From NCBI RefSeq assembly GCF_029168945.1, contig NC_083601.1, forward strand, positions 18,504,160 through 18,568,159: DNA of 64,000 bases, written 5' to 3'. The DNA comes from Cannabis sativa. Lineage: Eukaryota; Streptophyta; Magnoliopsida; Rosales; Cannabaceae. The translations under genes were made by a program, and so were the position numbers. The notes beneath the pieces are model-generated. The model saw nothing but the letters and a program-made list of their open reading frames with translations. It was not told where the DNA came from and searched no databases. Below are positions 36,578-49,147 of this stretch, one piece after another. The stretch's first letter is position 1, and every line of letters begins with the position of its first letter.

Positions 36578-38469
36578 TGTTGGAAATTATTTTACCAGGA
36601 TCTTAGATCTACTCACAAGTATGTTTATTAACATCCTAAATAAGAACTTTCTAAAACGATAAATTAAACACATATAAAGTTTAAGAAACCTTACATTGGT
36701 TGCAGCGGAATTAAATGACTCCTTCCGTTCAGATATCTAGCCCTTGATTCCTTTCTGTAGCAGAGCATTATCAATATCTGAACCTGGATCTCTTTCTCTG
36801 AATCTTTGATGCTGAAACTCCTTTGCTGATGATCTTTCTTCACGATCTTCCTCACTATGATTGAGGTATCACTTGTGTGTGGGCACTACTCATACACTAA
36901 GGATTTCGAAATTATCAAGGAAGAAGAGAGAGAGTGGTCAGCTAAAGATAGGGAGAGAGAAGGCTCAGTTTTTCTGAATAGAAAAAGTCAGAAGAAAAGT
37001 GTGTTTTTCTGAAGCCTTCACTATCTATTTATAGCATTCCACTAGGGTTAGATTTGAATTATATGGCATTAAAATAATGAAAAAAAAATCAATTTAAAAT
37101 GCTACAATAGGTGGCCGGCCATGCCTTTAATGGATTGTGCCTTGGGCTTTGCAATTTTGCAATTTTAACACCTTTTGTATCTGATTTTCTCAAAAATGCC
37201 AATTTCCTAATTCAAACATTTAAATACCAATTCTAACTATTTAATAACTATAAATAATTATTAAATAATATTGTCATTTATCATATTTATTAATTGAACC
37301 ATACAAAGTATCATAATTAACAAATATGCCCCTATAAACTCTTTCTTTACAATTTCGCCCTTACTTAGTGAGAAATTCACAAATAGACATAGTCTAATTT
37401 GAGAATTATAATTGATTAGTCAAAACCAATTACATGAGTGTTACAAGCAATATTATCTCAACTAGTGGGGGGACCATGGGTCTATATAACCGAGCTTCCA
37501 ATAAGTAGATCAAGAATTTAGCACTAAAATTCACTATCTTATTAATTCTTCGTTGAATCCACGCATAGAACTTACAATTGCACTCTCAGTTATATAGAAT
37601 GCTCTATATGTTCCACCATATAGAAACATCATTAGTTATCCATTGTTATAATCCTAATTTGATCAATGATCCTCTATATGAATGATCTACACTGTAAAGG
37701 GATTAAATTATCGTTACACCCTACAATGTATTTATTCCTTAAAACACTTGACCCCGTATAAATGATATTTCAGCTAATGTGAAATGAGTACTCCACCATT
37801 TATGTTCGTTTGGTCAAGCTCGAAGGAGATCATCCTTTGCTTACTATTCGCCAGATAGAAGCTATAGATTCCATGTTTATGATAGCGCTCCCACTCAATT
37901 GCACTACCGTGTTCCCAAAAAGTACGTATCACCCTGACCAAAAGGTAGGCTTAACTAACAATTCAAGGAACACGAATAGCCTTTCAAGATTGAGCCTAAT
38001 CATAACAGGATTAAGATCATTTGATCTAGGATCAACTAGGCGATATTGACTTGAATAAATTTTACGGTAAGTTTAATTAAATCTAAGTCAAAGTTCAATA
38101 TCGGTCCCTTCCGATGCATACTCCATGCATCCAACCTGAGCTTTACTTTAACCAATGCTCTGGAAAGAACATAGCACTTCTCCAAATGCAAGTAAACTCT
38201 GTTGTAGATTATCATATCAGTAAAACCCTGTGTCTGATAAATCTAGGAAACTTTATTCACATAGTCATGTTTACTTTCCAATGTGTTGACGGCACAATAA
38301 ACAGGATCAAGTATGTGAAAAGGGTTTCAGATGAATCTATACATTATGTACATATAATCATGAAATAAATCATGTGAACCATGCAACATTAAATGTTATT
38401 TTTGATCTATATTAATAAGTAAATCTGATTATATTGAAATGAGTTTTATTTAGGGCATAAAACCCAACA
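36578..38469 (-). repeat. 5' LTR (minus strand) of the young copia element
   Basis: 1892 bp, partner of 28275-30168. A 3-bp deletion near 36870 and scattered single changes distinguish them. Confidence 0.92.
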
Positions 38470-39829
38470 ATAAGACCAATTTCTAGTTAGATTTTTGCCA
38501 CTTTATTTCAACCACTTATTCTTCTTTTCAATAATACCATATTTTCCAATTCAATCCTGTAAATGCCAAAATTATTTATTTAATAATTATAATTAATTAC
38601 TAAATAAAATTATCATTTATGTAATTTATTAATTAGACCATACAAAGTCTCTTAATTAACAAATTGACCCCAAAACCTCTTTTACTCATAATTAAGCCCT
38701 TGCTTAGTGAAAATTCTTAAATAAGACATAGTCTAATTTTAGAATTATAATTGATTAATTAATATCAATTAACTGAATCTACAAGCAGTATTATCTCAAC
38801 TAGTGATGGGACCATGGGCCTATATAACTGAGCTTTCAATAAGTAGATCTAGATTTCACCAAGTAAATTTTCTAACTCATAATTCTGCCTTGCGCCAATA
38901 TAGATTTGGAATTGAATACCACTCTTAGTTATATAGAACGCTCTATATGTACCACTATATAGATACGTTATGATTATCCATTGTTACAATCCTAATAGTC
39001 AAAGATCCTCTATAGATGATCTACACTTAATAGGGATAAATTTACCGTTCTACCCTTCAATGTATTTTATCCTTAAAACACTTAGCAACCTATAAATGAT
39101 ATTTTAGTAAACTAATATAATTACTGAAATGAGATCTCAATCATTTATCTCTATTCAGCCAAGCTCAAAGGAAATTATCGTTTCACTTCTAAATACTTAT
39201 AGAAGTTATAGATTCCATATCTATGATCAGCGCTACCACTCAGTTGAACTACCATGTTCCCAAGATGTAAGTATCCACTAGAACCAAAAGTTAGCTTCCA
39301 CGAACAACTCTAAGAACATAAATAATACAACTAAGTTGAACCTAACCATATCAGGATTAAGATCCATAGACCTAAGATCAACCATTGATATTGACTTAGA
39401 AAGATATAACGATAAGTTTATGATATCTTATCCAAGATCAATATCGGTCCCTTCCAATACTTCATGCATCCGATACTGATAAACTTTGCCAATATTCTGG
39501 AAAGGACATAACACTTATCCAAGGTGTAAGTATACCGTATCGTTGATTATCATGCCAGTCTAAATCCAGCGAACTGACAAATAATGGGAATTAAACTTTT
39601 AAACATATAATCATGATTATATTCCATTGTGCTGACGACACTATAATCATGAACAAATATATACATATTTATATATATATTTTGGACATAATAGAATTTA
39701 TACATTAAACATAATCATGAAATAAATCATGTGAACCATGCAACAGAAAAGCGATTTCTGATTTTTATTAATTAGTAAATTTTATTATATTGAAACGGGT
39801 TTTTTTTAGGGCACAAAACCCAACAATCT

Positions 39830-41826
39830 GTGCCTTTAGTCTACCTCCGGTCGTATTTTTGTCACTCGTCATGTTATCTTTAATGAATCTACTTTTCCTT
39901 TCGCCTACTCTTTCCTCCCCTCCTTGCCTCTTACAAAACAATACGTAATACTTACTGCCTTACCTTTCTCGGCCTCCTCCTCCATACCTACTCCTTTACT
40001 TGTTCATCAACCACAATCACCACCCTCATCTCTTACTCCAGTGTCTCCTCAACCTATTTTATCCCCTCCTTCCCCATCATTATCATCTCCCATTATTCCC
40101 ACACCACCTACTCCTGCCACGACCTCCTCTACTTTAGCCTCATCCTCTTCTTCTCACCACATTGCTCGTTTGATGCATGGTAAACTTGCATAATCCTCAC
40201 GAGACTACTCTTGCCTCCACTTATTTGCATCCCATGATTACTAGAGCTAAATCGGGCATTAGAAAGCCCCATGTGTGTTTATGGTGCTGTTTTAGGTACT
40301 CCCGATGAACCCTCAAGTTTTAAGGAAGCAGTGCTGATCCTTGTTGAAACTCTGCTATGGATATTGAGATCGTTGGTTTGAAATCTCAATGTACATGGGT
40401 TCTTGTACAACCACCTCTTGGTTACCGAATAATTGGTTTGCAAGTGGGTTTATCGTATCAAGCTCATTGCGGATGGTTTCGTCAAACGTTACAAGGCCCG
40501 CCTTGTTGCCAAAGGCTTCCATCAAACTCTGGGTCTTGATCATCATGAAACATTTAGTCCTTTCATCAAGCACACCTTTATTCGGTTCGTTCTATCCTTG
40601 GCAGTTTCGTCCAATTGGTTTCTTATGTAAATTGACATTCAAAATGCTTTTCTTCATGGTGATCTCACTGAGATAGTATATATATGACTCATCCTAAAGG
40701 CTTTGTCGATGAGTCTCACCCACACTACGTCTGCAAGCTCACGAAATCTCATTATGGTTTAAAGTAGTCACCTCGTGCATGGTTCCTTAAGTTGAGTACA
40801 ACTCTTCTGGCCTGGGGTTTTGCTGCTTCATAGTCCGACAATTCACTCTTCATCTATCGATCTCAAACTGTCGTCGTGGTATTTCTCATCTATGTCAATG
40901 ACATCATTGTCACAGGGTCTTCCTCTTCAACCATTGATGCTCTTTTACTTTATCTAAACTCTCACTTTACTGTCAAGGATTTGGGTCCTCTTCATTTCTT
41001 TTTGGGCATACAGGTACATTGTTCTCCGTCTGGTCTTCATCTATCACAAACCAAGTACATCCGTGACTTGCTTACCAAAACTGAATTACTTGACTCTAAA
41101 CTAGCCAACACTCTGATTGCTCTCACTCCTTTATCTATCTATGATGGTGATCCTTTTGAAGATGCCACTACCTATCGTAGCCTGGTGGGTGGTCTCCAAT
41201 ATTGCACTATTACTTGGCCAGACATCTCTTTCACGGTCAACAAGCTATGTCAATTTCTACATTCTCCTACTACCGTTCACCATCAAGCACCCAAACGAGT
41301 TCTTCAGTATCTCAAAGGGACATCCAACCTTGGTCTTTTACTACAACTGGACCCCACACTTGAGCTTCATTATTTTACAGATACCGATTGGGCATCATGC
41401 CCCGATGATCGACTTAGCACTAGTGCCTATTGTGTTTACTTGGGTCTCAATCTAATTTCTTGGTCCTCTTCCAAATAAAAGGTGGTATCTCATTCAAGCT
41501 CCGAATTCGAATATCGTGCCCTTGCTAATGGAGAACTTGGTTTTTATCCTCCCACTCCTCCCACTCTTCACTGTGACAATATGAGTACCCTTCACTTGGC
41601 TTCAAATCCCGTTCTTCATGCGCGCACCAAACATGTTGAGATTGACTATCACTTCGTTCGTGAAAAGGTTAAACAAGGTTCTTTTTCACTCGAGTTTACT
41701 CCTTCGGCTGACCAGGTAGCGGATTGTTTAACTAAGCCACTCGTCACATCTCGTTTTCAGGAGTTACGCAACAAACTCACGGTGCTCCCTTGCCCCTTGA
41801 GTTTGAGAGGGGATGTTAAACAATAA
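39830..41826 (+). pseudogene. Copia-D reverse transcriptase and RNase H remnant
   Basis: It resumes the copia-D frame after the solo LTR. A Pro/Ser linker (about 39980-40190) precedes TRAKSGI. The reverse transcriptase has KWVYRIKLIADGFVKRYKARLVAKGFHQ, and IDIQNAFLHGDL after a TAA at 40627-40629; a stop replaces Gln in GLKxSPRAW (about 40765). The catalytic motif is YVND rather than YVDD (AAT at 40897-40899). RNase H shows TDTDWASCPDDRLSTSAYCVY, and after a stop at 41476-41478 VSHSSSEFEYRALAN, then LHCDNMSTLHLASNP. About 30 residues are missing after ALANG. Dead copy. Confidence 0.88.
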
Positions 41827-42699
41827 TTATTTTCATAATGTATTCTCTTTATTTTAGTGGTTTTTGGCCTTCTATATTCATGACATGTGTCCAGGGGCGG
41901 AGGCACATTTAAGTCTAAGGTGGCCTTACCCCCAGCCCATATACATGGACATTTTATTTTTTATAATTTTTAGTTATATAATTAGTTATATATTTATTTG
42001 TTTAGTTCCCTATAGTCAAACTAGAACTAAAGCATAGTAAAAAACAATTGTTAGAACATTAAAATAAAAGTTCTAGAATGCTCACTGTAGTATTATTAGA
42101 AGAAAAAAAAATACTTCAATGTGGGATATATATATTATGTATTAGTTTTTTATTTTCTACCTCAAAAAGTAGTGAGCATGAACAAATATCAAAAATCTAG
42201 ATATCAAATAAAAAATTAAGGTATTTATAAAAGAAAGTAGTATATTTGTAAAAAACTGGCATATGATGCATTTATTTAATGGTCAATAAAAGTTAGAAAA
42301 ACATAAGTTTTTCCACTTCTGTATATAGTAGCAACTCTTATATTTACATATTTTATTTTACAGCTATCACAAATTTATCTTTTACACTTTACAACAAGAT
42401 GGAAAATAATTTTCTTAAGTAATTGTTTGCTAAATATTAGCGTATATTAAAGAAAAATTGCTAAAAAATTAGCATATATTTACTTATAGATGACTTTCAA
42501 TTTTAATTATCAATTTAATAATATATTTTAAAATATTTATTATTTAGCTATTATAGTTTCCCCCCTCCCTAATTTTTATTTCTGGCTTTGCCCCTGCATG
42601 TGTCCTATATCTTTTTTTTGCTTTCCCGCCTTCCCAAATAATACTATAAATACCATTATAATTTGTACAACTTTCTTTAAGGAATAAAAAATACATTCA
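41814..42699 (+). repeat. Right LTR of copia-D, interrupted by a hAT MITE
   Basis: It follows the purine tract GAGAGGGGA. It starts TGTTAAACAATAATT, is cut at 41890 and resumes at 42605 (CTATATC). It ends near ATACATTCA at 42699. Without the insert it is about 170 bp and matches the left LTR. Confidence 0.75.
41891..42596. mobile_element. Non-autonomous hAT element, 706 bp
   Basis: The ends CAGGGGCGGAGGCAC and, inverted, CAGGGGCAAAGCCAG share the hAT-type CAGGGGC terminus. The flanks CATGTGTC at 41883-41890 and 42597-42604 are an exact 8-bp duplication, diagnostic for hAT. The interior is AT-rich with no transposase. Confidence 0.9.
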
Positions 42700-42848
42700 C
42701 CCTATCCTTCTTTTATTAGGGTTTATGTAATATGTTTTCTTTTCCTTTTTTCTATTTCAATTTGGAGTTATGATATAGTATAAGTAACGCATCAAGTGGG
42801 TGAAAATATGTTTATCCAATCGCGTCTCCGCAAAGTTTTTTTTTATTA

Positions 42849-42895
<47 letters not shown>
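42849..42895. repeat. (AAT)n microsatellite
   Basis: An uninterrupted run of about 15 AAT/TAA triplets inside the right arm of the CACTA-like element. Confidence 0.9.
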
Positions 42896-42897
<2 letters not shown>

Positions 42898-42899
42898 TT

Positions 42900-43075
42900 A
42901 TAGAATTATTTTTAGTGACCCTTTATATTTTTTGTGTCCCAAATCGAAGGACACTAACACTGAATTTTATAGTCATTTTGTGCGGGTCACTAAAACTCAC
43001 TTCTAACCTTTTAGTTACATGCGCTTTTGTATGGGTCACTATAGAGTGTCACTAAATGGTAAGTTTGTAGTAGTG
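42900..43075 (-). repeat. Right terminal and subterminal repeats of the CACTA-like element
   Basis: AGTGACC, GGTCACT and CACTA motifs recur about seven times, ending in TTTGTAGTAGTG at 43064-43075. This mirrors the left end at 9720. Confidence 0.6.
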
Positions 43076-43090
43076 CGGAAAACTCCGATC

Positions 43091-43412
43091 CAGAGGCGAA
43101 GGGAAGGGAAGCATGTGGGGTCATTCCCCCCCCCCCCCCCCCGGCGCTCCATTTTTTATTTATATAAATTTTGTATATATATTTTTTTTAGTATTTTATA
43201 TTTTGACCCCATAAAAATAATTTTTTTAACTTTGTCCTTACATATTTTTATATTTATCACCATAAAATTTATATTTTCACTTTTATTCTCACATATTTAT
43301 TTTTATTTTCGTAGAATTTATATTTTTTTTAATAAAAATTATATTTTTTTATTAATGCTTCAAAAAAAAATTTATTTTACCCCACTAAAATGGTGAGCTG
43401 ACTCCGCCAGTG
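43091..43412. mobile_element. Probable hAT-like MITE remnant
   Basis: The ends CAGAGGCGAAG and, inverted, CACTGGCGGAG resemble the hAT terminus of the neighbouring MITE, and the text after the left end (TGTGGGGTCATTCCCCC) is typical of such elements. The 8-bp flanks (CTCCGATC, CCCATCCC) do not match well. A run of 17 C lies at 43126-43142. Confidence 0.4.
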
Positions 43413-44007
43413 CCCATCCCCCTCTTCTATTCCTTTTCCTATATCACTTTCTCTCTGTTTTTTGTTGGAATGTTATTATGGTGCATGAGTTTAAATATGG
43501 AGCTCTTAAAACCATGCCAGAAGGACTGCAGGCTCGTGTGTCCTCTACATTTTATTAAAGATATATCACAATCTTTTGAAATGGATAAAGACCGATGTAT
43601 TGTGTAATACACACAATGTAAATTGTAATGCATATATATAATGGATAAATTAAGACCTACATTTTATCAAACCAAATTCTCGAAATATCTATAATACATA
43701 AATGTATTGTGTCAGTCAGATTCTTCTTTCAGTTGTTCATGTCGTGTAGAATTTTAAAATAGGCTACCTGCTAGCCTTATGCCTCCAGATTGGATGAATG
43801 GGGGATTCATATAAATATATATATACTTTAAGGTGTGATTTTGTAATTAAATTATTAATATATGAAATGTGTTGATATAGTAATCAATAATACCACTAAA
43901 GTTCAAGTAATGAACATGAGTTAGAACCTTGAGTTCAACAAGAAATTCATTTGAACCTCGCATATTCATCTTCTTCAATGTTGCTTTTTAAAGGTATTCA
44001 TCAAATT
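43413..44007. other. Unassigned sequence, no gene seen
   Basis: AT-rich with a short (AT)n run near 43820. No coding or repeat structure that I can support. Confidence 0.35.
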
Positions 44008-45240
44008 GCACAAACCGTCCAACTGTACCGCAAAAAAATGTGATTTCAAATTTTTTGCGGTGCGGTCGCAGTTTGAATTTTTCTTAAACCGTGCAGTGTG
44101 TAACGTGCGTGCTAAGATGGCACGTCACAAGCTAGGTGATGTCCACAAGCTGGCCAAGTGGTGGTCAAGGGGTAGCGCATGTTGGTGTGCATGCTGATAC
44201 TTAGTTTGTATGGCAGTGACATTTCCGTAAATATCTTCAATATTGTCTGGATTGATTCGGGACTTGGTATTCGCCATTTATTTGGGTCTACGAATACAAT
44301 AGTGCAATCGAATTGGAGAAACTCTGAGACTTGGTATATGTTTTGGCCATATGTCTACAGAGCCAAAATCATGTATGTTCCTGGAGAAGGCTAAAAGCTT
44401 AGAATGCTCTTTAAGGGGGGACCCTGGTGTAAGCTCTCCACCACCCCCTAGCACCTTGGTGCTAAGTGACCTACTACTAGTTAGCGGGACTAGTATGGCG
44501 GGCATATGAGGACTACAAGGGGACTCATATGTCTCCATGAGTTGGAGTACTCATGGATATTATCGGGTCAATCCGGTAGTGCGTCTAAGAAGCTGCCAGA
44601 GATTAACAGGTACATTTCCATTGGCTTACCAGTAATGCCGCTAGCACGGGACGTGACCTAAACCTCCAAAAGACGTTGTGGTGCGCCTTGGCCACGAGAT
44701 GACACGAGTAGTCATTTGTGGGCTAGCTTGCATACACGCATGGGACGGATGCACCATGCTAGAAGAGACAGAGGATGCTGCTAGAGTGGTGGCTTGTCTT
44801 GAGGGCCTACCAACATGCGTGGAGGCATGGCGCCTTGAGGATTGGTCCATGGACGTATGGGAGTCCTTGGGCGATGAGGGAGATTGTTCGGACAGTATCG
44901 AACGGGGCATGATTAGAAGTGTTGGCACGTCACCTTGGTGTTGGCATCTTGCCACACATCCTACCTTGGTCACGAGTGACTAGGTGAGTGTCGGTGTTGG
45001 AACTTGTCTTATCGTAGTGGAAATTTATGGACAATGCGAGTATCTTGACTAGAGACCTTCGATGCATGGACACACTCATGGATGCTTGCGAGTATGACTC
45101 GGCAGGAGTTGTTCGAGAGATGTAAACGAGGCACACGGTCGCGCGAGAAGTCAAGGTGCCACACCCATGAGACGGTGCGGTGCAGTTTGCGATTTTGAAT
45201 TGTTAATATGCAGTTCAAACCGCACCGTACTGCACATTAT
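44008..45240. repeat. GCGGTGCGG-rich MITE halves flanking a GC-rich insert
   Basis: The left part (44008-44100) and right part (45169-45240) both carry GCGGTGCGGT, CAGTTTG and AAACCG motifs in opposite senses, like MITEs built from repeated GCGGTTTG units. Between them (about 44101-45165) is a 1-kb block much richer in G+C than anything nearby. Its longest frame, 44678-44983 (101 codons, MVRLGHEMTRVVICGLACIHAWDG), matches no family I know. The block may be a solo LTR (possible TGTG and CACA edges) or captured DNA. Confidence 0.4.
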
Positions 45241-45451
45241 AAAGATACTAATTTTTATATTTATTTAGGTTTAATATGTGAATGTCCAAGTCAAAGTCCA
45301 TTAACTATTGTATTATTAAAACTTTTTTTTTTCATATTTATGGTGAAGAGTGCTACCGTCAACCTCCTGTTACAATCTCTTAGTCAACCTCTACGCATGA
45401 AAAACACATGTCGGAATAATTTTTTTTAAATTTTTTTTTACGATGGTGGTC

Positions 45452-45620
45452 GTTATGCTTACAATATCATCCTGTAAATTTTTGAAAAATTTCGAATAGT
45501 TTATACGTTTGAAATTTTTTGAACGCGTGTGGTAAATTGGAATATGAGGAACTCTATTTTTGGTACTGTAAACTATTCGAAATTTTTCAAAAATTTATAA
45601 GGATGATACTGTAACTATAA
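45452..45620. repeat. Foldback MITE
   Basis: Inverted arms at about 45452-45504 and 45563-45620 pair along roughly 50 bases around AATTTTTGAAAAATTTCG, with a loop of about 58 bases. Similar text (CATCCTGCAAAATTTTAAAA) is seen near 63838 at the window end, so it is a repeated family. Confidence 0.65.
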
Positions 45621-46149
45621 CGAATACTGCTATGAAAAAAAAATATTTTGACATGTGATTTTAAACGTAAAAGTTAATTAAAAAAATATAATAAAAGATT
45701 GTAATTAACATTCAATCAAACTTGACGATTAATTAATTATGGTATAATAGCAACTGTACTGTACACTGCGTTGATTGTCGTACTACTACAATACACACGT
45801 GGAGTGTTATCGTACAATGATATAGGCAATGTAAATCTCTTGAATATCTTTATATATTAAAAGTGTCTATCTAGCGGCATTTCTTGGTTTAACAGAATAT
45901 ACCTTAAAAATAAAAGAATATTCTGTTAAATTTAATGATGTTAATAGGTTTGATCTCCCGTTAACAAATAAACCCAATAATTAAACCCAAAAAATTAAAC
46001 AATCTTTTTTTAAATTAAAAAAAATTATATTACCCACATACCTCTCTAACAAACCGTATATCTCCATTTTTGATATTTTTTTGTTATTTTTTTTAAATTT
46101 ACACGGTTTTTTTTTATGAGATATTTTCACTTTTATTGTGGTACTGTAG

Positions 46150-47272
<1,123 letters not shown>

Positions 47273-47473
47273 TTTGTTTCTAAAAGTTTGAATTATTATG
47301 ATTAATCACCAACAATCTGAAATTAGAGGTATGTTCTATTTGAATGAATTTATTCATTGGGCTTATATATTTGTATATATTTTTTTTTGTGTATTTGTGT
47401 ATTTATGCGATTTTTTTTTATTTTTTTTGATGAATTACGTTTTTTAAAAAATAAATATGTTTGTATAAATTTA

Positions 47474-47637
47474 AATTTAAACTCTATATAAAATAATACC
47501 TTTTTTTTTTTCAAGAAACATAAAGCTACAGACTAATTTCATTAACAATCATCAATATAAAATTTAAACTCTATATTAATTTTTTTTTTCTAGAAACATA
47601 AAGCTACAGACTAATTTCATTAACAATCATCAATATA
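47474..47637. repeat. Tandem duplication, period about 87 bp
   Basis: AATTTAAACTCTATAT to CAATCATCAATATA occurs twice, starting at 47474 and 47561, with small indels in the T run. It lies inside the Helitron 3' part. Confidence 0.85.
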
Positions 47638-47887
47638 AATATTCATATGAATAAATCAGAACAATTAAAAATCAGAACAAATAAATATTCAAGTATTTCA
47701 ATAAATTCATAAACAAATAAGTCAGAACAATTCAAAATCTCAAATCAAGAAAATTAAAAGTTTAAATTTATAATCTTTACAAATATGAAAAACTTAAATA
47801 GATCTATCTACCATTGTTGTTGTCGTTGCTTAATTACTGAATTCTTAAACAAAAACCACTAGAACTTATATAACACTAATATTTATG

Positions 47888-47913
47888 TGGCTCGCCACGT
47901 AACTCTCATCTAG
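47888..47913 (+). other. Helitron 3' hairpin and CTAG end
   Basis: GTGGCTCGCCAC forms a 5-bp stem, followed by GTAACTCTCAT and CTAG. In Helitrons this hairpin serves as the rolling-circle termination signal. Confidence 0.7.
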
Positions 47914-48555
47914 TATTAATATATATATATATATATATATAAATATATATATTTATATAGGAAGGTTTTAAGAGAGTTGAGGTGGCCTTCTATGAAGATA
48001 GTATTACCATCTTTCTATTTGATGGTGATTTTAAACTTTTAATTATTTTTTATAATAATACTAAATTAAAACTAACTAATTAAAAGAAATTAATTATCAA
48101 TGGCTTATAGTATTCTAAAACATGGCTTATGGTATTCTAAAATAAAAACTATTTATATATGATAATTACAATATTTTAATATATGTATTAACTATTTGAA
48201 TTCTACCATTAAAAATAAAAACTATTTGTATTCTTTGTATTTATTTATGAGACTTTTCATCTCTTCACCATTCTTGCCATACTATATATATGTATATCCT
48301 ACTATTGTTCAATAACATGAAAAAAAAAAAAAAAAAAAAAAAAAAACCTAAAAACTATCACATGTATACCATAACAATATATATTTTAGAGTTTGAATTT
48401 TTTTTTTTTAAAAAAAAACAATTATCTTATGGAATTAGGAAGAGCGTCAAACTATTGGTATGCTTATGATTAATAAGATATGCATTTTCTATTTTCTATT
48501 AGTATTTTTAAATATGTCATATTAAAAATTAAAAATATGTCATATTTTTAATTAT
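47914..48555. other. AT-rich spacer with microsatellites
   Basis: (TA)n at about 47918-47952 and a run of about 27 A at 48320-48346. No gene is seen. Confidence 0.5.
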
Positions 48556-48796
48556 TGTTATAAATATTATTAATTATGTGGATGTCCAAATCTTTTATTT
48601 ATTACCATTAATTGTAATTAACATTACTCTTTTCTTAGTTTCCCTTTTTTTAATTTCTTAATATCTCACTCTTGTATTTGTATAAATAGGGGTTCACCCC
48701 ATTGGAATAAACAACTCAGAAATTCTCATTCACTTTCTCTTTCTCTCTTCATCTTCTTCTTCTTTCCTCTCATTTACTTTATATTATTTTATAACA
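48556..48796 (+). repeat. 5' LTR of the hairpin-rich copia element
   Basis: 241 bp, TGTTATAAAT to TTTATAACA, a 9-bp near-perfect terminal inverted repeat. TATA box TATAAATA at 48681-48688, pyrimidine-rich U5 after it. Confidence 0.95.
48681..48688 (+). promoter_or_regulatory. TATA box of the hairpin-rich copia element
   Basis: TATAAATA, repeated in the 3' LTR at 53817-53824. Transcription would start about 30 bases downstream, near CCCATTGG. Confidence 0.65.
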
Positions 48797-48808
48797 CGTT
48801 ATCAGCAC
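48797..48808 (+). other. Probable primer binding site
   Basis: CGTTATCAGCAC directly follows the LTR end ATAACA. TTATCAGCACGA at this place is common in plant copia elements; it differs from the usual TGGTATCAGAGC. Confidence 0.6.
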
Positions 48809-48873
48809 GAGTCTCTGCCCAAGCTTCAAGCATGAGTCTCTGCCCAAGCTTCAAGCATGAGTCTCTGCCCAAG
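48809..48873 (+). repeat. 25-bp tandem repeat after the primer site
   Basis: The unit GAGTCTCTGCCCAAGCTTCA plus AGCAT occurs at 48809 and 48834, and a partial third copy starts at 48859. The copies are identical. Confidence 0.9.
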
Positions 48874-49147
48874 TCCCAATGTAAGTATCTTGTTAAAGTT
48901 CTTGAATTGTTTCAAAGTCAAAATACATTAAATATATATTTATATATATACTCCTCTGACTGAAACAATTTCAAAAATCATTTGGTTTCTTTTTTCTTTT
49001 TATCTATATATCTATATATTATATATGTATGTATATGTTTTTATATATTTATTATTAATTTCATATATATATATTATGTTCTTATCATTCATAATATTTA
49101 CAATATATGTGCGCCTATGATATGATAGAGAAAATCTATATAAATTA

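Larger units (their letters stand above)
28275..38469 (-). mobile_element. Young non-autonomous Ty1/copia element with fossil pol
   Basis: Complete element with ATAAG at 28270-28274 and 38470-38474 as exact target duplication. LTRs start TGTTGG and end CCAACA. The primer site next to the right LTR and the polypurine tract next to the left LTR show that it runs on the minus strand. By eye the 1.89-kb LTRs differ by about 17 substitutions and two small indels (about 1%), so insertion was recent. The 6.4-kb interior has no long ORF; only eroded pol phrases are seen. Such a copy must have been mobilised by proteins from a relative. Confidence 0.9.
16811..39825 (-). repeat. Solo copia LTR, split into three pieces by two later elements
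   Basis: The pieces are 16811-16820, 27763-28274 and 38475-39825. Together they resemble, at lower identity, the LTRs of the element at 28275-38469. The block starts TGTTGGAATA and ends CCCAACA; the flanks ATTTG (16806-16810) and ATCTG (39826-39830) are a target duplication with one change. Reading on the minus strand gives the normal LTR sense. It interrupts copia-D integrase/RT exactly between two halves of one reading frame. Total LTR length without insertions is close to 1.9 kb. Confidence 0.75.
12915..42699 (+). mobile_element. Copia-D: decayed Ty1/copia retrotransposon split by later insertions
   Basis: Left LTR, gag, protease, integrase, reverse transcriptase, RNase H and right LTR follow in copia order, with identical family text on both sides of a 23-kb insertion. 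The frame phrase [10 protein letters not shown] before the insertion continues as SGRIFVTRHVIFNES after it. The left and right LTRs are clearly the same family but differ by many changes and a 10-bp deletion at the left start. No matching target duplication was found (GAAAG left, CCCTA right). Multiple stops and catalytic changes show an old, dead copy. Confidence 0.85.
9720..43075. mobile_element. CACTA-like transposon ends enclosing the whole nested block
   Basis: The left end starts TACTACTACAAAAATAG; the right end, read on the minus strand, starts CACTACTACAAACTTA. Over the first 28 bases 20 or more agree, including AGTGAC at positions 23-28. Both ends carry many copies of the subterminal motif AGTGACC/GGTCACT in both directions, as CACTA (En/Spm) elements do. 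No transposase is recognisable inside. Without the later insertions the element would be about 3.5 kb. The 3-bp target duplication is not clean (GGA on the left; CGG then GGA shifted by one on the right). The two ends could therefore belong to one eroded element or to two relatives. Confidence 0.55.

Noticed and set aside
9720..43075. GGA target duplication for the CACTA-like element
   Set aside because: GGA precedes the left end, but on the right it is shifted by one base (C then GGA), so it is not counted as proof.
43126..43142. Run of 17 C as a possible G-quadruplex or regulatory site
   Set aside because: A plain homopolymer in a hAT-like remnant, length likely uncertain from sequencing; no further structure.
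43083..43420. 8-bp target duplication for the second hAT-like MITE
   Set aside because: CTCCGATC and CCCATCCC agree in too few positions; hAT assignment kept at low confidence only.
44678..44983. 101-codon ORF as a host gene
   Set aside because: No start context, no family, in a block of unclear origin between MITE halves; reported as a block instead.
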